A DNA stretch of 64,000 nucleotides from contig CM114271.1 in NCBI GenBank assembly GCA_050084515.1, positions 53,940,001 through 54,004,000 of the forward strand, read 5' to 3'. The number at the start of each line of letters is the position of its first letter. Position 1 is the first letter of the stretch. Below, one piece after another: positions 36,431 through 49,683 of this stretch. Both the position numbers and the translations under genes were made by a program. The notes below the pieces were generated by a model. The model did not search any database. It saw only the letters and a list, made by a program, of their open reading frames with translations, and was not told the origin of the DNA. This DNA is from Blasia pusilla (lineage: Eukaryota > Marchantiophyta > Marchantiopsida > Blasiales).

Positions 36431-37370
36431 TTTTACTCCCTCCTTGCAGATGTATTCACCTTGGGAAAAATCACCTGGCCTCTTACCTTAATTTCACATG
36501 CCCTTGAAAACATTTCAAGATTTTTGAGTCACCGACATTCCACTTGGGCCCTCTTCCTTAGCACACTTACTGTTCTTGTTGACATCTCCTATACATTGTA
36601 TCTTCCCACCATTGGATGACTCGCAGACTTCTTTGGCTGATTGAAAACATGCTTTGGAATACAATGGACGGTTCAGATCTTGCAAATAGAGTACATTGCA
36701 AGAGATACAAAATTCAAATTCCCTCTTTCCTTATGAAATTTTTCATTTGTAAACATATCTGGAAATCCTCCGAAAAATATTCTGGGCTCTCGGTAGCAAG
36801 CTCCGTCTTCGTGAAAAGTTTCAAGATTTGTGGGGGTGATTTTTTTCCAAAATGTTGCATCAAGAGGAATATTTGCAGCCTTCTGAGAGGGGTTTTTCTT
36901 GGTGTTGTTCAAATTTTCATTAGTTCTACCTAAAAGTTCTTACTCCCTCCTTGTAGATGTATTCACCTTGGAAAAAATCACATGGCCTCTAATCCTAATT
37001 TCTGATGCCTTGGGATTGTTTATAGCTTTTTGAGTCATCAACACTCCACTTTGAGCCCTCTTCCTTAGCCCACTTACCCTTCTAGCTGGCATCTCCCCTA
37101 CATTGTATCTTCTCACTGTTGGATGACTTTCAGATTTTGTTGGCTGATGGGAAACATGCTTTTGAAGCCAATGGACAATTCAGATCCTGCCAATAGGGTA
37201 CAAAAAAAGAGTAAAATATAGAGCTTTCCTCTTTCATTGTGCATTTTTTTTATTTATCATCAAAACTCAAACTCCTCATGAAAAAAATGATATGGGCTCT
37301 CCGCATGGAGTCCCATCTTCTTTAAAGTTTTCAAGATTTATGGATGACCAGGGGTGAAGATTTTCCCAAA
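36431..37370. repeat. Tandem duplication, period about 505 bp (CACTA-A right end)
   Basis: The blocks 36431-36935 and 36939-37370 are imperfect copies. Both open ACTCCCTCCTTG.AGATGTATTC, share CCCTCTTCCTTAGC.CACTTAC and TTGGATGACT, and end with a TCTTGCAAATAG/TCCTGCCAATAG segment. The remaining 34650-37841 shows no recognisable gene. Confidence 0.8.
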
Positions 37371-37841
37371 TATTATTTATATGATATATTAAACTTATTC
37401 CATATTCTTGATGTTCTTTTAAATGCTAGAAGATTTACAACATTGTGTGGATTCATTAATTATATTAATTATCTGAGATCAAAGAATATGATAAATTAAT
37501 TCCTTAATTAATTAATTATTCATAATTTCATTACATATTTCCATTATACCTCATAAGGAGATGTTTTGTGGTAATACCGATATTCATTTTTAATTTAATG
37601 TTCTCTAAATTATGCTTGTTTAGCACATATGTGTGAGAAAATGACTATGATTAGTGGACTAGTCACAACGATGACTAGAACATGAAAGAGTCGTTTCTAA
37701 TACTATTTGAGTCATTATGTTTTGATTGATTTGGTTTTCCAAGTCATAAACAATGACAAAACTGATAGAGTTATACTCAGGAACATTTTGTCTATAAGTC
37801 ATTCTAAGTCAAGTTATAAAAACCACAGTTTTCTTCTAGTG

Positions 37842-40733
37842 CACTAAGTTGTCGACGATTTTGGATTAGGACCTAGAAAGGTTAAAGAGTTGCAGACTTT
37901 ATCCTAGTTTCCTAACTCTCAAACCTCCATGAGCTAGAGTTAGAGCAATGCCACAATGGACATAGCCGTGCATCTTTTGAAGCCCCCGCTTATCCGTGAT
38001 ATTATGCTTTTACCTTTTAGGAGAGAGGAAGAATTAGTATGCACACTAGCCTATGGGAAATTAGACTCTCCCATTTTCTTTGTGAGTTTTTTTTAAATCC
38101 CATTTTTTTAGAAAACATGCATTTTTGTCTTTTTTGCCATCCTTCTTTTGTATGTTTTTCCTTCCTCATTTCTACCTTGGTTTCTATTTGTTATTAAAAT
38201 GTAAGTGAAAGATTTTTCTTTGGTTGCAATGAACACCTAATGATTATACTCAGTGATCGTAGGTTGGTCATGTCAAGTCTCACATTTGACATGTAAGGAT
38301 GCTATCATTGGGGAGAAAATGGAAGCCCTGCATTTTTTGTAGAGAGATGTAAGGAGCGTATATTTTCTTTGTCTTACTTTCAATGAGAGGGAAAACTAAT
38401 TGATTTAGATCCCAACTTCTCCACTCCTGCCCTTAATGTTTTTAGTGAGTTATAGGAGGTTAGGGAAGTCAATGATATTATAGGTACTCTTCATAGTGAT
38501 AAGAGATACTTTATAGATATCTCACCTGGTCTTAAATAATATGACGATGATGAAAATATGTCCTCCTCGCTCTATAATTTAGAGGGATGGTACGTAGGGT
38601 ATGAGCTTGATCGTGCATATACGCATATCAATCATACAAAATTTGACCTAAAAGCTGATTGTAGTGAGATTGGAGATTTCATTGTTAATACTCTTTCTCT
38701 CGATCATGATTCAAGTGTTTAATAAAGCAATCAACATATATTCATATATGTTATTGGCGTTGATGTTTTTATGTAGTGTTTATGCTACAAAATACCTTAA
38801 TTTTTATTATGTTTTTGTTGTTGTTTTATGATCAAAAATTATGAAGATATTTAAATGTAATGACTTATCACATATTTTGTAGGTTATGTTGAATTAATGT
38901 ATTAGGAATCATATATTTTAAATGACGAGGCAAGAAAGTAATGGTGAGTCATATGTTCCTCTTAGAGAAGAAGCAATTAAGCTTATGGTTGAAAATCCTT
39001 AGAGAATTGAGGTTGTACAAGTATCGAGCAATGTCTATGTTCCAACATTTATGTTTGATAAGGAAGTAGACAATTAGTATATGATAGTACCTATCGAAGA
39101 GCTCGATGAGAGTGTATCTAGAGTTGTATCGACTCTATTAGTAGGACAAATCAATCCATATATTAGCATTGAGCCATCATAAGGTGAGGAGGAAGAAGGA
39201 GATACAAGTTCGACTAATGATTGTATGCCTTCATGTAAGCCTATATCTTCTAGCTAATCATTTGTGCGAGATGCCTTAGATTATGGGCCGTGGGCTGTAA
39301 GTAGTGGTCATACTAATAACTCTAGAGACTCAAGTGAAATAAGTATTGTTGAGTCCCACTTGATAGTATATTAATTATCTTTCTGAAATATGAAATATAA
39401 TAAACTTCCCCTTGTGGGTAAGATATCATTATAATAGTGAAGTTTGTTAGTTCTTTGATTCGATAAATGTATAGTTGTAAGTTTTTATATGTATTGAAAT
39501 TTTTTTGTTTTTCTATGTAGAAACATTCAATATATGATGGCTCAAGATCAAGGAGCAAGAAGTAATGGTAAAAGGCCCTTTAGGGACCTCGCAAACTTCG
39601 AGGGCAATATGCATTTTCAATCTAAGAAGGCAAAAAAAATTGCATATCAAAGGAAAAAATGAGCACATCAAGACGTGCGATTTGTACCTCATTCTACAAC
39701 TACAATATCTCTAATGTAAGAATATTTAGCGCTATTGTAATGCAAATTTAGTTGGATTTTGTAAGAGATTTTATTATTTCTAAGAAGGACTACGTGAAAT
39801 TCACAAAGATGCAAGAGCTAAAAGACTAAGTCAAAGATATGGAAATGAGGATATGAGGTGATTTTCTATTTGATGATTTTGTTTAGTTTGATGATAGTGA
39901 ATGCCATTGTAATTATTGTATAAGGAGTCATACAGATGAAGCAATTACGTTGGTTAGAATGACTCTTGCGTCCATTGAAGAAGTAGTGGCTTCTATGACC
40001 ACGACTATAAATAATGACTTTAATGTTGAAGATACTATCAGGTATCAATATTTGTGTATTTCTTTCTATTTCGTACATTAGCTTTTTTCCTACTTTTTTC
40101 TAACTTTATGTATTCAAAATCTTGGTTCTTTCTAGCTCTAGGATAATTACATATGATATGCCTTCCCATTTGATAACTATGATGTCATCTCCAAGGTAAT
40201 TTTCTTGATTGTTATTATCATAATTAGTTATTCTTTATTCTTAATTACTTGAATATATTATTATACGATCGTGGTTATATTTCTCATTTTTATTTATCAT
40301 AGACTTCCGCTTTTGCTAACCCTCATTGCTTTCATGATATTCTTCGATATGCATGAGGGCAAGGGCAAAGACGTAGACGTGGTGATATACTTTATGTACT
40401 TGATGGATCAATTTTTGATGATTCTTTGCTAACAACGAATACCTATGAACGCCAATAGTCCATCGGAAGATGTCTTGCTCCCATTAAGGAAGTACTTGCT
40501 CCTACAACTATTGCTATGATTGATAGTATTTATGTTGATGATAATATAAGGTATAGTTTTTTTGTATTATTAGAGTACATTTGTAATTTTTTCGAATCTT
40601 ATGTACCAATTGTCTTTGTGCCATTTTTCTTATTTATTGACCTCAATTATGGCACACACTGTTTCCATTCTTACAAAATTTATTCTTCGCAATCTTCATG
40701 TTCCTTCCAAACCTACAAGATAACATGATATCC
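37842..40733 (+). other. Interval between the CACTA elements; possible Helitron N-terminal exons
   Basis: Short coding-like pieces on the + strand include MAQDQGARSNGKRPFRDLAN (from 39538), a SECHCNYCIRSHTDEA segment (about 39895) and a DILRYA.GQGQRRRRGDILY segment (about 40337-40400), each followed by GT-type boundaries. A basic N-terminus with a PFRDLAN/PLSDITN-like motif resembles Helitron Rep leaders. Rep blocks do resume after CACTA-B at 61.7 kb, so this may be the 5-prime part of the same Helitron. That link is inference, and stops interrupt the pieces. Confidence 0.3.
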
Positions 40734-40745
40734 CACTAGAAGAAA

Positions 40746-41520
40746 TCTCTGGTTTTATTACTAGGTTATATGACTCATATGAGTCATACTTTACATACCA
40801 TGACCAACAATGATTGACGACTACTTTAGACACAAAAGCCAAGTCATATTTGTTTAGCGACTAGGCTAACTAGGATGGTCATCTTAGGTGGAGGTTGGTA
40901 TATGACTCGAGGGTGTAGTCATGAGGCCATGATTGACACGTCACTCAGATGATGTGTAGGTCTTGCTTTAGCTTTGTTGGGACTTATAACTTCACTAGTT
41001 GCTCAACATATGTATTCTTTACTAATGACACATCATCAGTGACATGGACTATTTAGTGTGATGTGTCACTGATGACAAGGACTATTGTTGTGACATGTCA
41101 TTGATGATGTGGACTTGAGTACGACTCATCTAGTCATATGTGTATATTTTTCTAGTTACCACCAACGACTCCTTTAGTCATGATTGGTGTGCAAAAGTTC
41201 AGAATATCCTATCAAAATGCACGAAGTGTACTCCATTCAGTTATAGTTGGCAACTCATGTAGTCATTTTATTTTATGGAAATGTTGGTATGGACTCATAT
41301 AGTCATGTAGTATGACTAGAAGAGTAGAGTTACATGACTACTATAACAGTAGACACAACTGGTTTAGCCACGAAGATATTACTATGTGAGTCGCGCAAAT
41401 TATGTAGTCATTGCAACATAACTGCATGAGTCATACAATTATGACTAGAGAGAACTTGAAGCTTACTACTTTAGTTCTTTAACGGTACTGTGCAAGTTAT
41501 ATTGATATGACTAGTGGGAA
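40746..41520. repeat. CACTA-B subterminal repeat region
   Basis: Many ATGACTC/GAGTCAT and TAGTCAT motifs lie in both orientations, for example GACTCATATGAGTCATA near 40770. They parallel the left end of CACTA-A and are the presumed TNPA-binding sites. Confidence 0.8.
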
Positions 41521-42064
41521 TATAAAATTTGGATATTTTTGAATGTTTATTATGCCTTTTGAACGGTGCAAGAATTAACAGATCCGAATTATTGAAATCC
41601 TCTTTTCCATTTATATGATGAACACTTAAGCGTTCATCTTAGCACATAGTATAATTTTGAAAAAAATGCACATACCTAAAACAACATTGTATATCCAGAA
41701 ACATGAATTTAATCAAGAAACTACATGAATTTACTCTGAGTTTAGAAAGAGATGTAATAAGAATGTCTTGCTACAAACGAAACATACACAAGCAATTAAC
41801 CAAGCAAATAATGAAAACATACTCTTGAAAACAGATTTTGAGGGGTGGAATGTCACTAAAGAATATCTCCCATACACCAAATTACAAAATGAATCATTAT
41901 TACATGGGGTTATAATCCAAAAAAAGATAAAAAACAAAGATCAAATATAGTAGGGTTTATGATCTCATCTTGAAAGAGCAAGAGAGAATATGTCATCCAT
42001 GAAAACAAAGTTATTGCAACTTAGATAGTTGGGTGCCAAAAGAAAAGACTACTCTATTGAATAA

Positions 42065-43500
42065 TCTTTCTCATATGCGTCTCTGGCCAGAGCATGCTTG
42101 AGCCAAGAGCATCACCAAATGTTTCTTGTGCAGGTTCGTCTATCAAATTCGACATCCACAAAACATGTTCTGTTTCAAACACCTCGTTTAGATAAACCCT
42201 CACCATGCCTAAGGGGATGTCTTTGGCATGGAACTTGTCTCTCCCACAAAAACCTCATATAACTCCTGACCCAAGCACCATCCTACTCAACTTTGGCTTG
42301 GTGAGTAATACGTGATCACCAATTCGTAGCTAAAAATATACACAAGCATTTAGTTAGTATCATTTCAAATTCTTTCCACATGCATTTGCACCATTAATCT
42401 GAAAATATAAAACTGCTATGATATACCTGTTTGAAAGACCATCCCCATTTCGGAAGATGATGCGAAAAGTTCACAAGTCCTAGACGACTATTTGACTGTC
42501 CACAACAAGAAATATCGTGTTCATAGTCATATAAACCTTGAATAGAAGAGGCCATTATAGATGAGATAAATTACCTTAGTTATTTTCTTAGACGAGCCTG
42601 ATCTGATTTCACTTTCTTGCTCATTCAAACCATCAGATTGTAGCCTAGACTTATGTCTTTTGGCTGGTGATGATTTGGCTTGGCTATCCATACTCACATT
42701 TTTTGCACGTTATGCACGACAAAGTCCATTGAACGTTGTAGGAAGAAATGAGTATTGTTTTGTGGATAGTTTGAAAACTACGCCACAGATAAATTCATTA
42801 TGCCAAGGATGACATACTTACGAGTGATTCGAGTATCACCATCTGCACTTTATGTGGAACTTATCCTTTTGTTGCTCCGTTCTGGCACTTCAACAAACAA
42901 CTCAAGTATTGAGAAATGAATTGTAAAACCAGATTCTTCACTTCAACAAGTAATTATATTATAAGACCCTACATATAGTAAAGCTAAACTCTCTACTTAC
43001 CACCAGATTGTGTAGTTTCCATTGCCTCTTTTTGTGTGGAGATCTTCCTCTTCCCTAATTGTCCGGCTGTAGACGTTGGTATAGGTTCAACAGTGACTGT
43101 AAGTTACTCAAAATAAAGAATGTCAGTTGTGAAATACTCATGCTCAAAAGGACAAGTAGTTATAACCATTTAAAATCAAGGGTGAAAGAATTAGAATGGG
43201 CTTCCTGATGCGAGCTTCTCATCCGTTGTTGCATATGGTTGAGAATTGGATGGCCGGGAGCTAGAAATCTAGTGTGGTGTTGAAGATACATCCTTTGAAG
43301 TAAGTTTGGACACCATTTCCATGAGTACACTTAATGCTTTGTTCTGCCGTTCCACCTGCAACTTCACATCGTCCAAATCTACGCTCCACTTCTTTTCCAC
43401 TTCTTCCAATTGAATTGTGACTCTAGATTCCACACTCTGCATATATATAATCCAACGATCAATTAGGAACCAAAAAACTACGGTTTTGCAATTACACACT
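42065..43500 (-). pseudogene. TNPA-like protein of CACTA-B, C-terminal half
   Basis: On the minus strand a coiled-coil segment (VESRVTIQLEEVEKKW, VERQNKALSVLMEMVSKL; 43499-43269) is followed by a basic patch (SSPAKRHKSR, about 42690-42650). The Transposase_23-like terminal domain comes next (GDHVLLTKPKLSRMVLG, RDKFHAKDIPLGMVRVYL, ETFGDALGSSMLWPE; about 42330-42070). It is spread over several exons and has stops. Its N-terminal half lies beyond the retroelement, at 53934-55814. It would bind subterminal motifs. Confidence 0.6.
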
Positions 43501-43721
43501 CAGATACAACCATGATACTAACACCATAATTCAACATGATTAAGGATATGATACTAACTCCATGACCCAATCAGATGAAGGTCATAATACTAGCTATGTC
43601 AAGCCAACGCATAAGTAAAGATTTATGCATTTACATTTACCGATGAACTCAATTGTGTGAAACCTGGTTGCTTAGGCAACTTGTTTCTATCCATACATTC
43701 TAGCCCCGTGCCCAAAGACTC

Positions 43722-44235
43722 TGTCACGTCTTTTAGGATAGATCGGTGGGATCTAATAGAGCGCCTTCATTAGTAGTGGAGGACACGCCCACTAGGTCGA
43801 GGGTGACCTACTGAGGCCCTTGGAAACCTGAGATAGCAGGTTTCCCCTTCGTTTCGGCTCATTTGGAGCCATATTGAGGAACTTACTATTTTAGGTAAGT
43901 GCCATTTTGAGTATATGATCGACTTACTATTTTGGGTAAGTGGCCCTTGACCTCCTACATCAGGTCAAGAGCCAAGGAGGTGACTTGGGAGAATAGGTTA
44001 CCATGGAGAGAGCTTGGGACAGGGGAGGGGTATACCTCAAGGAGAGAGAACTTGAGAGCTCATTCTCTCTTTGTTGAACCTCTTGGCATGAGGCGGCGGA
44101 GCTATGATACCTTGCCTTGTGAGCGTAACCCAAGCCTCTCATTAGGAGAGTGGGTTTGGTTTGACATGAGAGAGAGTGCACATCTTTGAGAGCTATGGTG
44201 TGAGATGGTGGAGAGAGAGATTGGATCTTACTTTA
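43722..44235 (+). repeat. Left terminal repeat (block A1) of the methyltransferase retroelement
   Basis: It starts TGTCACGTCTTTTAGG and ends ...GATCTTACTTTA. It matches 53299-53806 over 508 bp with roughly 15 differences. It lacks the 119-bp block B found next to the right copy. Confidence 0.9.
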
Positions 44236-45801
44236 CAAAGAGAGAATGAGAGAATGAGAGAGTGAGAGAGCTTCATGGGGGGGCTCGCTCGTCACTCGCT
44301 GTTTTTGCAGGTTGGGGACCGTGTTCCCCGTTCAGCGGCTCATGGGAGTGCTCACCGGAGCAAGGGCTACTTTCATTATTCTTTGCATTTGCCGATTTTT
44401 CGTGCGGAAGAGTGGCGCACGGAAGCGCTGCCCAATTTCTGATAGGGATTGAGTATGGGGGCGGGTTGCCCCATGTTGGTACTCTCGGGAGCACCATGTA
44501 GCTTTCTGATTTATATCTTTACAGATTTTTTATTTTCGTTGGGAGAAATCAGCGCGGGAGCGGTGCCAAATTTTGTGTAGGAGAAAGAGACATTGGGCTT
44601 TACGACAGTCCCTGTCAGTTTTTACTGAAATGTCCGATTCTAAATATTTTTTAATGCTGGCTTAGATCGTGAAGCTGTGCACGCTGTGCAACAAACAATG
44701 CATAATTTGGAGTTGCGAGCAAAAAGAAATGGTCAATCTTGTAAAGCTGCCATTGCTAGGCGATTTTTAGGGTTGAGTTGTGCAAACCCTAAATCAGCCG
44801 CGACACTGGCGGCGGCTGTCGCCATCATAGTGACCGTCAACGGTTGTCAATCAACCATCACCATCAGCGATCAACCGTCACTGTCAATGGTCCACCGTCC
44901 ATTTTCCACTCTTTGGGTGCCATTGCCGCCATTACGGAGTGGAGGGTCTTCCACGACGTTCGTTGATTCCTTGACTTGCGTCGCCACCACGTACTTTGTT
45001 TTGGCCGCCACCGTCATCACAGTTTCTTCATCAACCAGTGATGGCAGATGACCTTCGTTTATGGTATTTGAGTTTTGATTTCATGCTGCTATGTTGTGAT
45101 TGCTAGCCGCTCGACGACGATCGAGTATGGTGCCGTGACGCCCGTAGCCGCAACGCGCCACCGATTGCCGCGCCGTGCCGCTCGTGGCTGCACCGCACCG
45201 TCTCGATCTCGGAGCCGCACCATCATTGTGGAGCAGAGTGTGGGTTTATTGTTAATTGAGGAGGGTATGCCGCCGAGTGCCGCATCCCACCATCGAGGGA
45301 GGGTCGTGCCGCTCGTAGCCGTTCCGTACCGCCTGCAACGCCGCACCGTTCCGCTGGGACCGCACTCTCTATCGAGGAGTTTTGAGCAGCGTCAGTACGG
45401 GAGGAGTATGACTTGCTGATTGGAGGAGTTGTCTCCACGATTGAGTAGGGGTTGAGATTTCCAGTTGCTGAGGAGCGACATCGACATGTGTTCAGGTGAC
45501 CCATTATGGTCCTTTACCCTGCACGTGTGAGGGATTCTGGGATTTATTTGGGGATATTGGGTGTGTGTATGCTGAGAGCATCATTTATGTATGTGGTCTA
45601 GGGGACATAGACCTCTATGGGATGTCCGGAGTTGAGGGTAGGTTGTCGATGAGATGATAGCCTGGTCGATTTTCCGCACCACGCCGCGTGTTGCCGCACG
45701 TTACACGTCTCGGGGAGAGAGAATGTAGATCGAGTGCGCATGTTTGGGATGAGTGATTGAGGGATTTCTCACGAGGTTTAGAGTGATCAGGTGAGAGGGG
45801 C
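44236..45801 (+). other. 5-prime leader of the methyltransferase retroelement
   Basis: This is 1.57 kb between the left repeat and Gag. It contains a GAGA-rich start, an ACCGTCA/CAACGG-rich low-complexity part (about 44820-44900) and a GC-rich part with recurring GCCGCTCGT.GCC (about 45120-45330). I see no convincing tRNA primer-binding site and no recognisable protein, although frames are open for up to about 120 codons. Confidence 0.5.
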
Positions 45802-47652
45802 ATGAGGGTCATCACGGAGTCCGTTCGGGACTTTGAGAGGCGACGTGGTGAACCCGAGAGTAGCTCTAGAGGTTTTACCCGGAGTGGCGCGAGGTTCCGA
45901 GGGTCTCCACGTGAGGGACCACCTCGACCTCCTTCTATGTCATCGTCAGACGAGGGGGAAGGTGTAGAGGAGTTTGTGAGCACATCGCCACACGTTGTGA
46001 GTGGTCCTACCAGTTGGGCGTACGAGATGGACGACCGGGGTAGAGGACCGCGTAGGTTTTCAAGTGCAGTAGGCACGATTGAGTTGCACGATTTTATAGC
46101 AGAGTTTAGGAGTTGGTGTGACTCCCAACGGGCCAGGAAATCTAGAGAGTTCAACCCATTTACAGCATGGAACGGTATGTTCCAACATTTAGAGGGGGCG
46201 CCCATGGACGATTACCATGAGTTCTCTCAGAAATATGCATGTGAGATCGAGGCGTGGAGGCTCTACTATGACCCACATTATGTGTCATGGACGGAACCGT
46301 TCCCAGATGAGGAGGAGGAGGTAGGAGAGGCTACTGCCTCTTCCACTAGTGACATTTTAGGAGGAGTCACTCGCACGGGAGCAGTTGCACCGTCTAGTCG
46401 AGTTCGTCCCAAGTTCAACCCTGTGGTTGAGTTCTTCGCTGAGTTGAGGGCGAGCTACCAGGGGGTACGGACGGAGAAGTTGCGGAGCATCCACGACTTC
46501 CAGAGGCGCCCGGGTGAGAGTTTGCGTGAGGCTTACACTCACTTGCGCCGGTTGATCAACGCGTCACTCGGGGGTGACAGAGGCTCGAGCTATCCGGTCA
46601 TGGTACGCGCGATCTGGGCCGGACCGGACCTGCGGACACTAAAAGTGCGGCGGGGGGTGCTTCTTATGAACACCTCCCCTACGTTGAGAGATGTTTTAAG
46701 GACCACCGAGCACATTGAGCGCAACATGGCGGAGGAGAGCGTAGCCACCATGGGTTCTGGGCGAGAGAAGTCACGATTGTCTGCACCACCTATGCAACAA
46801 CGTGGACCTCGAGATAGGTCGACTGTGGCACCACGAGCTCAGGGAGGATACCGGGAGGCCGTGCCACAGAGACCTGCGCCTTCATATGCGGCTCAGCAGT
46901 AGCCGCCTACTATTACTTGTTGGTCATGTGGTGGAGCCCATCATGAGTGCGATTGCACTCGTCAGGGTCCTGGATGTGTGCCTCAGCATGGAGGAGGAGA
47001 TGGTGCTGCACCAAGAGGTTATCAGTATGACTATTGTTAGAGGTATGGTCATAGACGCGCCATGTGTTTTAGTTTACATCCTGAGTTACGTCCGGACCGA
47101 GGGCCAGAGAGGGTACCAGAGCAAGTAGCCGGTCCGGGTGGGCCCAGATATCGTGCTCCAAGTGGTCCCGTTGGGGGACGAGGAGCTGGAGTTTCCCGAC
47201 AGGGTGGTGGAGCTGCCCGTGGAGGAGGTAGAGTACCACCACCTAGATGCGCCAAGGGAGATGCCGGACGTGAGGCTGGGATGGCTGCTCAGATACAACA
47301 GCTACATGAGCAGATTGCCGCTATGGCATTGAGGTTACCCGATGCCGGATCCGTGGCATCGACATCATATGGAGAAGCCAGAGATCTGGAGGATCCTGGA
47401 TGGATGTGTGGGGTTGCCCAGATGGAGGCCGCCGCAGTTGTGACGCGTGGAGCAGTCGCACAGTTGGATCCACAGCGAGGGGAAGCCAGAAGACAGACTA
47501 GGCTTCCTCAGTCTTTCACGTTGTCTAAAGCGATGAGGACCCCATCGATGCGTCCTCATCAAAGTTCCTGGAGAGTTGGTTATGTTGTTGGTGTGCAGGC
47601 ATGGAGGGCGATGGGAGAAGCAAGTGCGATGACTCCTATTGTTGATGCTTAG
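45802..47652 (+). pseudogene. Gag-like protein with CCHC-type zinc knuckles
   Basis: One continuous frame from ATG 45802 contains a retrotransposon-gag-like domain (about residues 95-310; YHEFSQKYACEIEAWRLYY, SIHDFQRRPGESLREAYTHL, VMVRAIWAGPDLRTL). A disordered Arg-rich stretch and cysteine-rich knuckles follow (CWSCGGAHHECDC at about 46921; a YC.RYGHRRAMC box at about 47030-47064). Gly/Arg-rich and coiled segments (MAAQIQQLHEQIAAMALRL) come last. TAG codons at 46900, 47038 and 47650 interrupt the otherwise open frame, and TAA at 47710 follows. The same frame runs on into the protease, so Gag and PR were probably one ORF. Confidence 0.8.
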
Positions 47653-47730
47653 GAGGGGCATGTGTCGAGCACGTTGTTGGAGGTGGCCATGGTTGTGTAC
47701 CGCACTCCTTAATTTTCTGCTTCCGATGTT

Positions 47731-48445
47731 GTGACGTTGGGGGGTACGCCCGGCGAGGCTTTTCAGCTGGCCGCTTCACTATGTGAGCGCGGAGTTGGAG
47801 TTCCTGCATCACGTTCAGAGGTGATGGCAGAGGAGGTGATGGACCTGCCCTTGGAGCGGATGCTAGGGCCGTCCATGTCAGATTCATGGCAGGCTGCGGC
47901 TGCTAGAATGGCGGAGATGCCTGCTAGATCCGCGATAGAGCGTGCCATGGCTTCTCCTGGTGTTGTGTTGCTGGATAACCGAGGAGAGGTCTTCCAGTTG
48001 GTGAATCCTGGAGGTAGAGCTTTTAGTCCGCAGCGCGTCTTGTTGGATTCAGGAGCGCAACCCTTGATGTTGGGGAAAGCGTCATTTAGAGGATTGGGCT
48101 TGATGAGAGCCGATGTGGAGCGTTGTCCATTCCGGATCCAGACATCCTTGGGTGGAGCGAGTACCACACAGTATATCACCCCGACAGGAGGTCGTGCTGA
48201 GGATTCGACCCGGACATCCTACATATGAGTCCGTGGTGCGCGCCAAGTCGATAGTGATTGATGCTGAGTGCTACGACGTCTTGGTTGGTGGAGCAGTGTT
48301 ATACCCGATGGGGTTTTCCCTGGATTACTGGGAGTCAGCGTCCTACAGACCAGGATGGCAGTCAGGTGATGGGCGCCTTAGCTCATTACCCATTCGATTC
48401 ACAGATGCAGTGATCGAGCAACGGCCAGGAGAGATGGCAACCTGA
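47731..48445 (+). pseudogene. Retropepsin-like aspartic protease
   Basis: In frame with Gag, it contains the active-site signature RVLLDSGAQPLMLG (about 48036-48077) after a long linker. The reading frame shifts by about 48180; the continuation in the next frame reads IVIDAECYDVLVGGAVLYPMG, the second hydrophobic-Gly segment of retropepsins, and YRPGWQSGDGRLSSLPIRF. It would mature the polyprotein. A TGA follows at 48443. Confidence 0.75.
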
Positions 48446-48481
48446 GCAGCATTTAGTAGTGCCATCACTTGGCCTAGTGAT

Positions 48482-49683
48482 TTGATTGAGGGACATGTCC
48501 ATGCAGAGGATATGAAGAGGAGTGTTATGGTATCTGCATCATTTGGTGGAGGAGAGGTGCCGCTGTGGGGCTCGACTGAGGAGCTTCAACGATTGGCATA
48601 TGAGCACGTGCAGACCGCGTGGAGCGAGGCGTTTGCACCAGAGCGTGACGGGTCTGAGGAACCCGAGGTAGCAGGGAGTGCTACGATGATACCCTTAGAT
48701 ACCACACCCATTGTGTGGTGTATCCTAGAGGAGGGTATTCGAGTGTTAGATCTCTTTGGAGGGATTAGCACCGGGTTAGCTGTTGTTTGAAGGCACGAGT
48801 GCGAGTACAGTAGTACCTGTATGTGGAGAGTGATGATGTTGCGAGGCGCGTCTCACTACAACATGTGGCGTAATCACGCCTAAGTTTTCCCGACTTATTT
48901 TCTGCGTCCGCAGTATAGGGGTACCAGAGTTCCCTACCAAGGCATATTTTGTTGTTGGGGGCGCAGGACTTAGAGCAAGTAGGGACCATTGATTTGGTCA
49001 TTGCCGGTTGGCCATGTCAGGGCCAATTGAGTGCTGGACGAGGCGGCGGGTTGCCTGACACTCGGTCCTGGTTGTTTTGGGAGATGTTGAGGGTCTTACG
49101 GCAGTTGCAGGACCAGTCTCGTTCTCCTGCCTACATTCTGGAGAATGTGCCAATCTTAGGAGACTCCAGGTCATAGGTCGTGATGAGTGCTCATGAGGTG
49201 CGTGCTTGGATCGGCCGAGCAGTGTTCTTGGATGCGGCGAGTGTAGGTTCTAGAGCCCATCGCCCGCGTCTATGGTGGACCAACTTGGTGCCCCATGCGG
49301 TGTTATGGAGGGCGTATGCGAGAGTGGAGCACCCCTCCCCTTTGTTAGTGGATTCGATTCTGGATCCAGGTCGTCAATCACCGGCAGTGAGGCATGATGA
49401 TCGACCACCGCCGACCGGGTCAACGGGGGTAAGCGGCAGTCGCGGCACCTTGCCCACGTTTGTGAGTTTTCGCGCTTCCTATGCATACAAGGAGGCCGGT
49501 CCTGGCTTGGTTTGGGATGACCAGGTTCAGCGGTTGGTGGAGCCCAACGCCGACGAGAGAGAGCGAGCGATGGGATTTCCCACATGAGTGACGGCAGTAC
49601 CATAAGTGTCAGAGGCATCACAACGCCATGTCTTGGGTCAGGCGATGGACCTGAACTGCTTGACATGGATCCTGAGCTTGGGA
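48482..49683 (+). pseudogene. C5-cytosine DNA methyltransferase domain inside the retroelement
   Basis: It catalyses S-adenosylmethionine-dependent methylation of cytosine C5. Motifs in order: I, VLDLFGGISTGLAVV (48743-48787); II, YLYVESDDVARRVSLQHV (about 48814-48867); IV, LVIAGWPCQGQLSAG with the nucleophile Cys at 49015-49017; VI, ILENVP with the catalytic Glu (49138-49155); VIII, RAHRPRLWW (49252-49278); IX-like, NADERERAMGFP (49546-49581); X, HVLGQAMDLNCLTWIL (about 49624-49671). The PCQ and ENV motifs class it with Dcm/Dnmt1-type enzymes rather than Dnmt3/DRM (PCN). A short variable region before motif IX would be the target-recognition part. It sits between protease and RT, so it belonged to the polyprotein. 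A frameshift near 48790 and stops at 48811, 48871, 48916, 49174, 49585 and 49603 inactivate this copy. Confidence 0.9.

Larger units (their letters stand above)
24415..37841 (-). mobile_element. CACTA-A: En/Spm-type DNA transposon
   Basis: The left end is CACTAGAACAAA (24415) and the right end TTTTCTTCTAGTG (to 37841), the complement of CACTAGAAGAAAA. These are classic CACTA terminal inverted repeats with one mismatch. The trinucleotide CAC directly flanks both ends (24412-24414, 37842-37844), the 3-bp target duplication expected of this superfamily. Subterminal GAGTCAT/ATGACTC-type repeats crowd the left end. A TNPA-like coding relic on the minus strand near the left end orients the element. 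It is interrupted by a 7.3-kb chromovirus (27322-34644). I see no Transposase_21 (TNP2 catalytic) domain, so it is probably non-autonomous. CACTA-B, 2.9 kb to the right, belongs to the same family. Confidence 0.85.

Noticed and set aside
44677-45419. Possible leader proteins in the retroelement (up to about 124 codons)
   Set aside because: They are composed of low-complexity ACCGTCA and GCCGCTCGT repeats, with no domain and overlapping frames on both strands.
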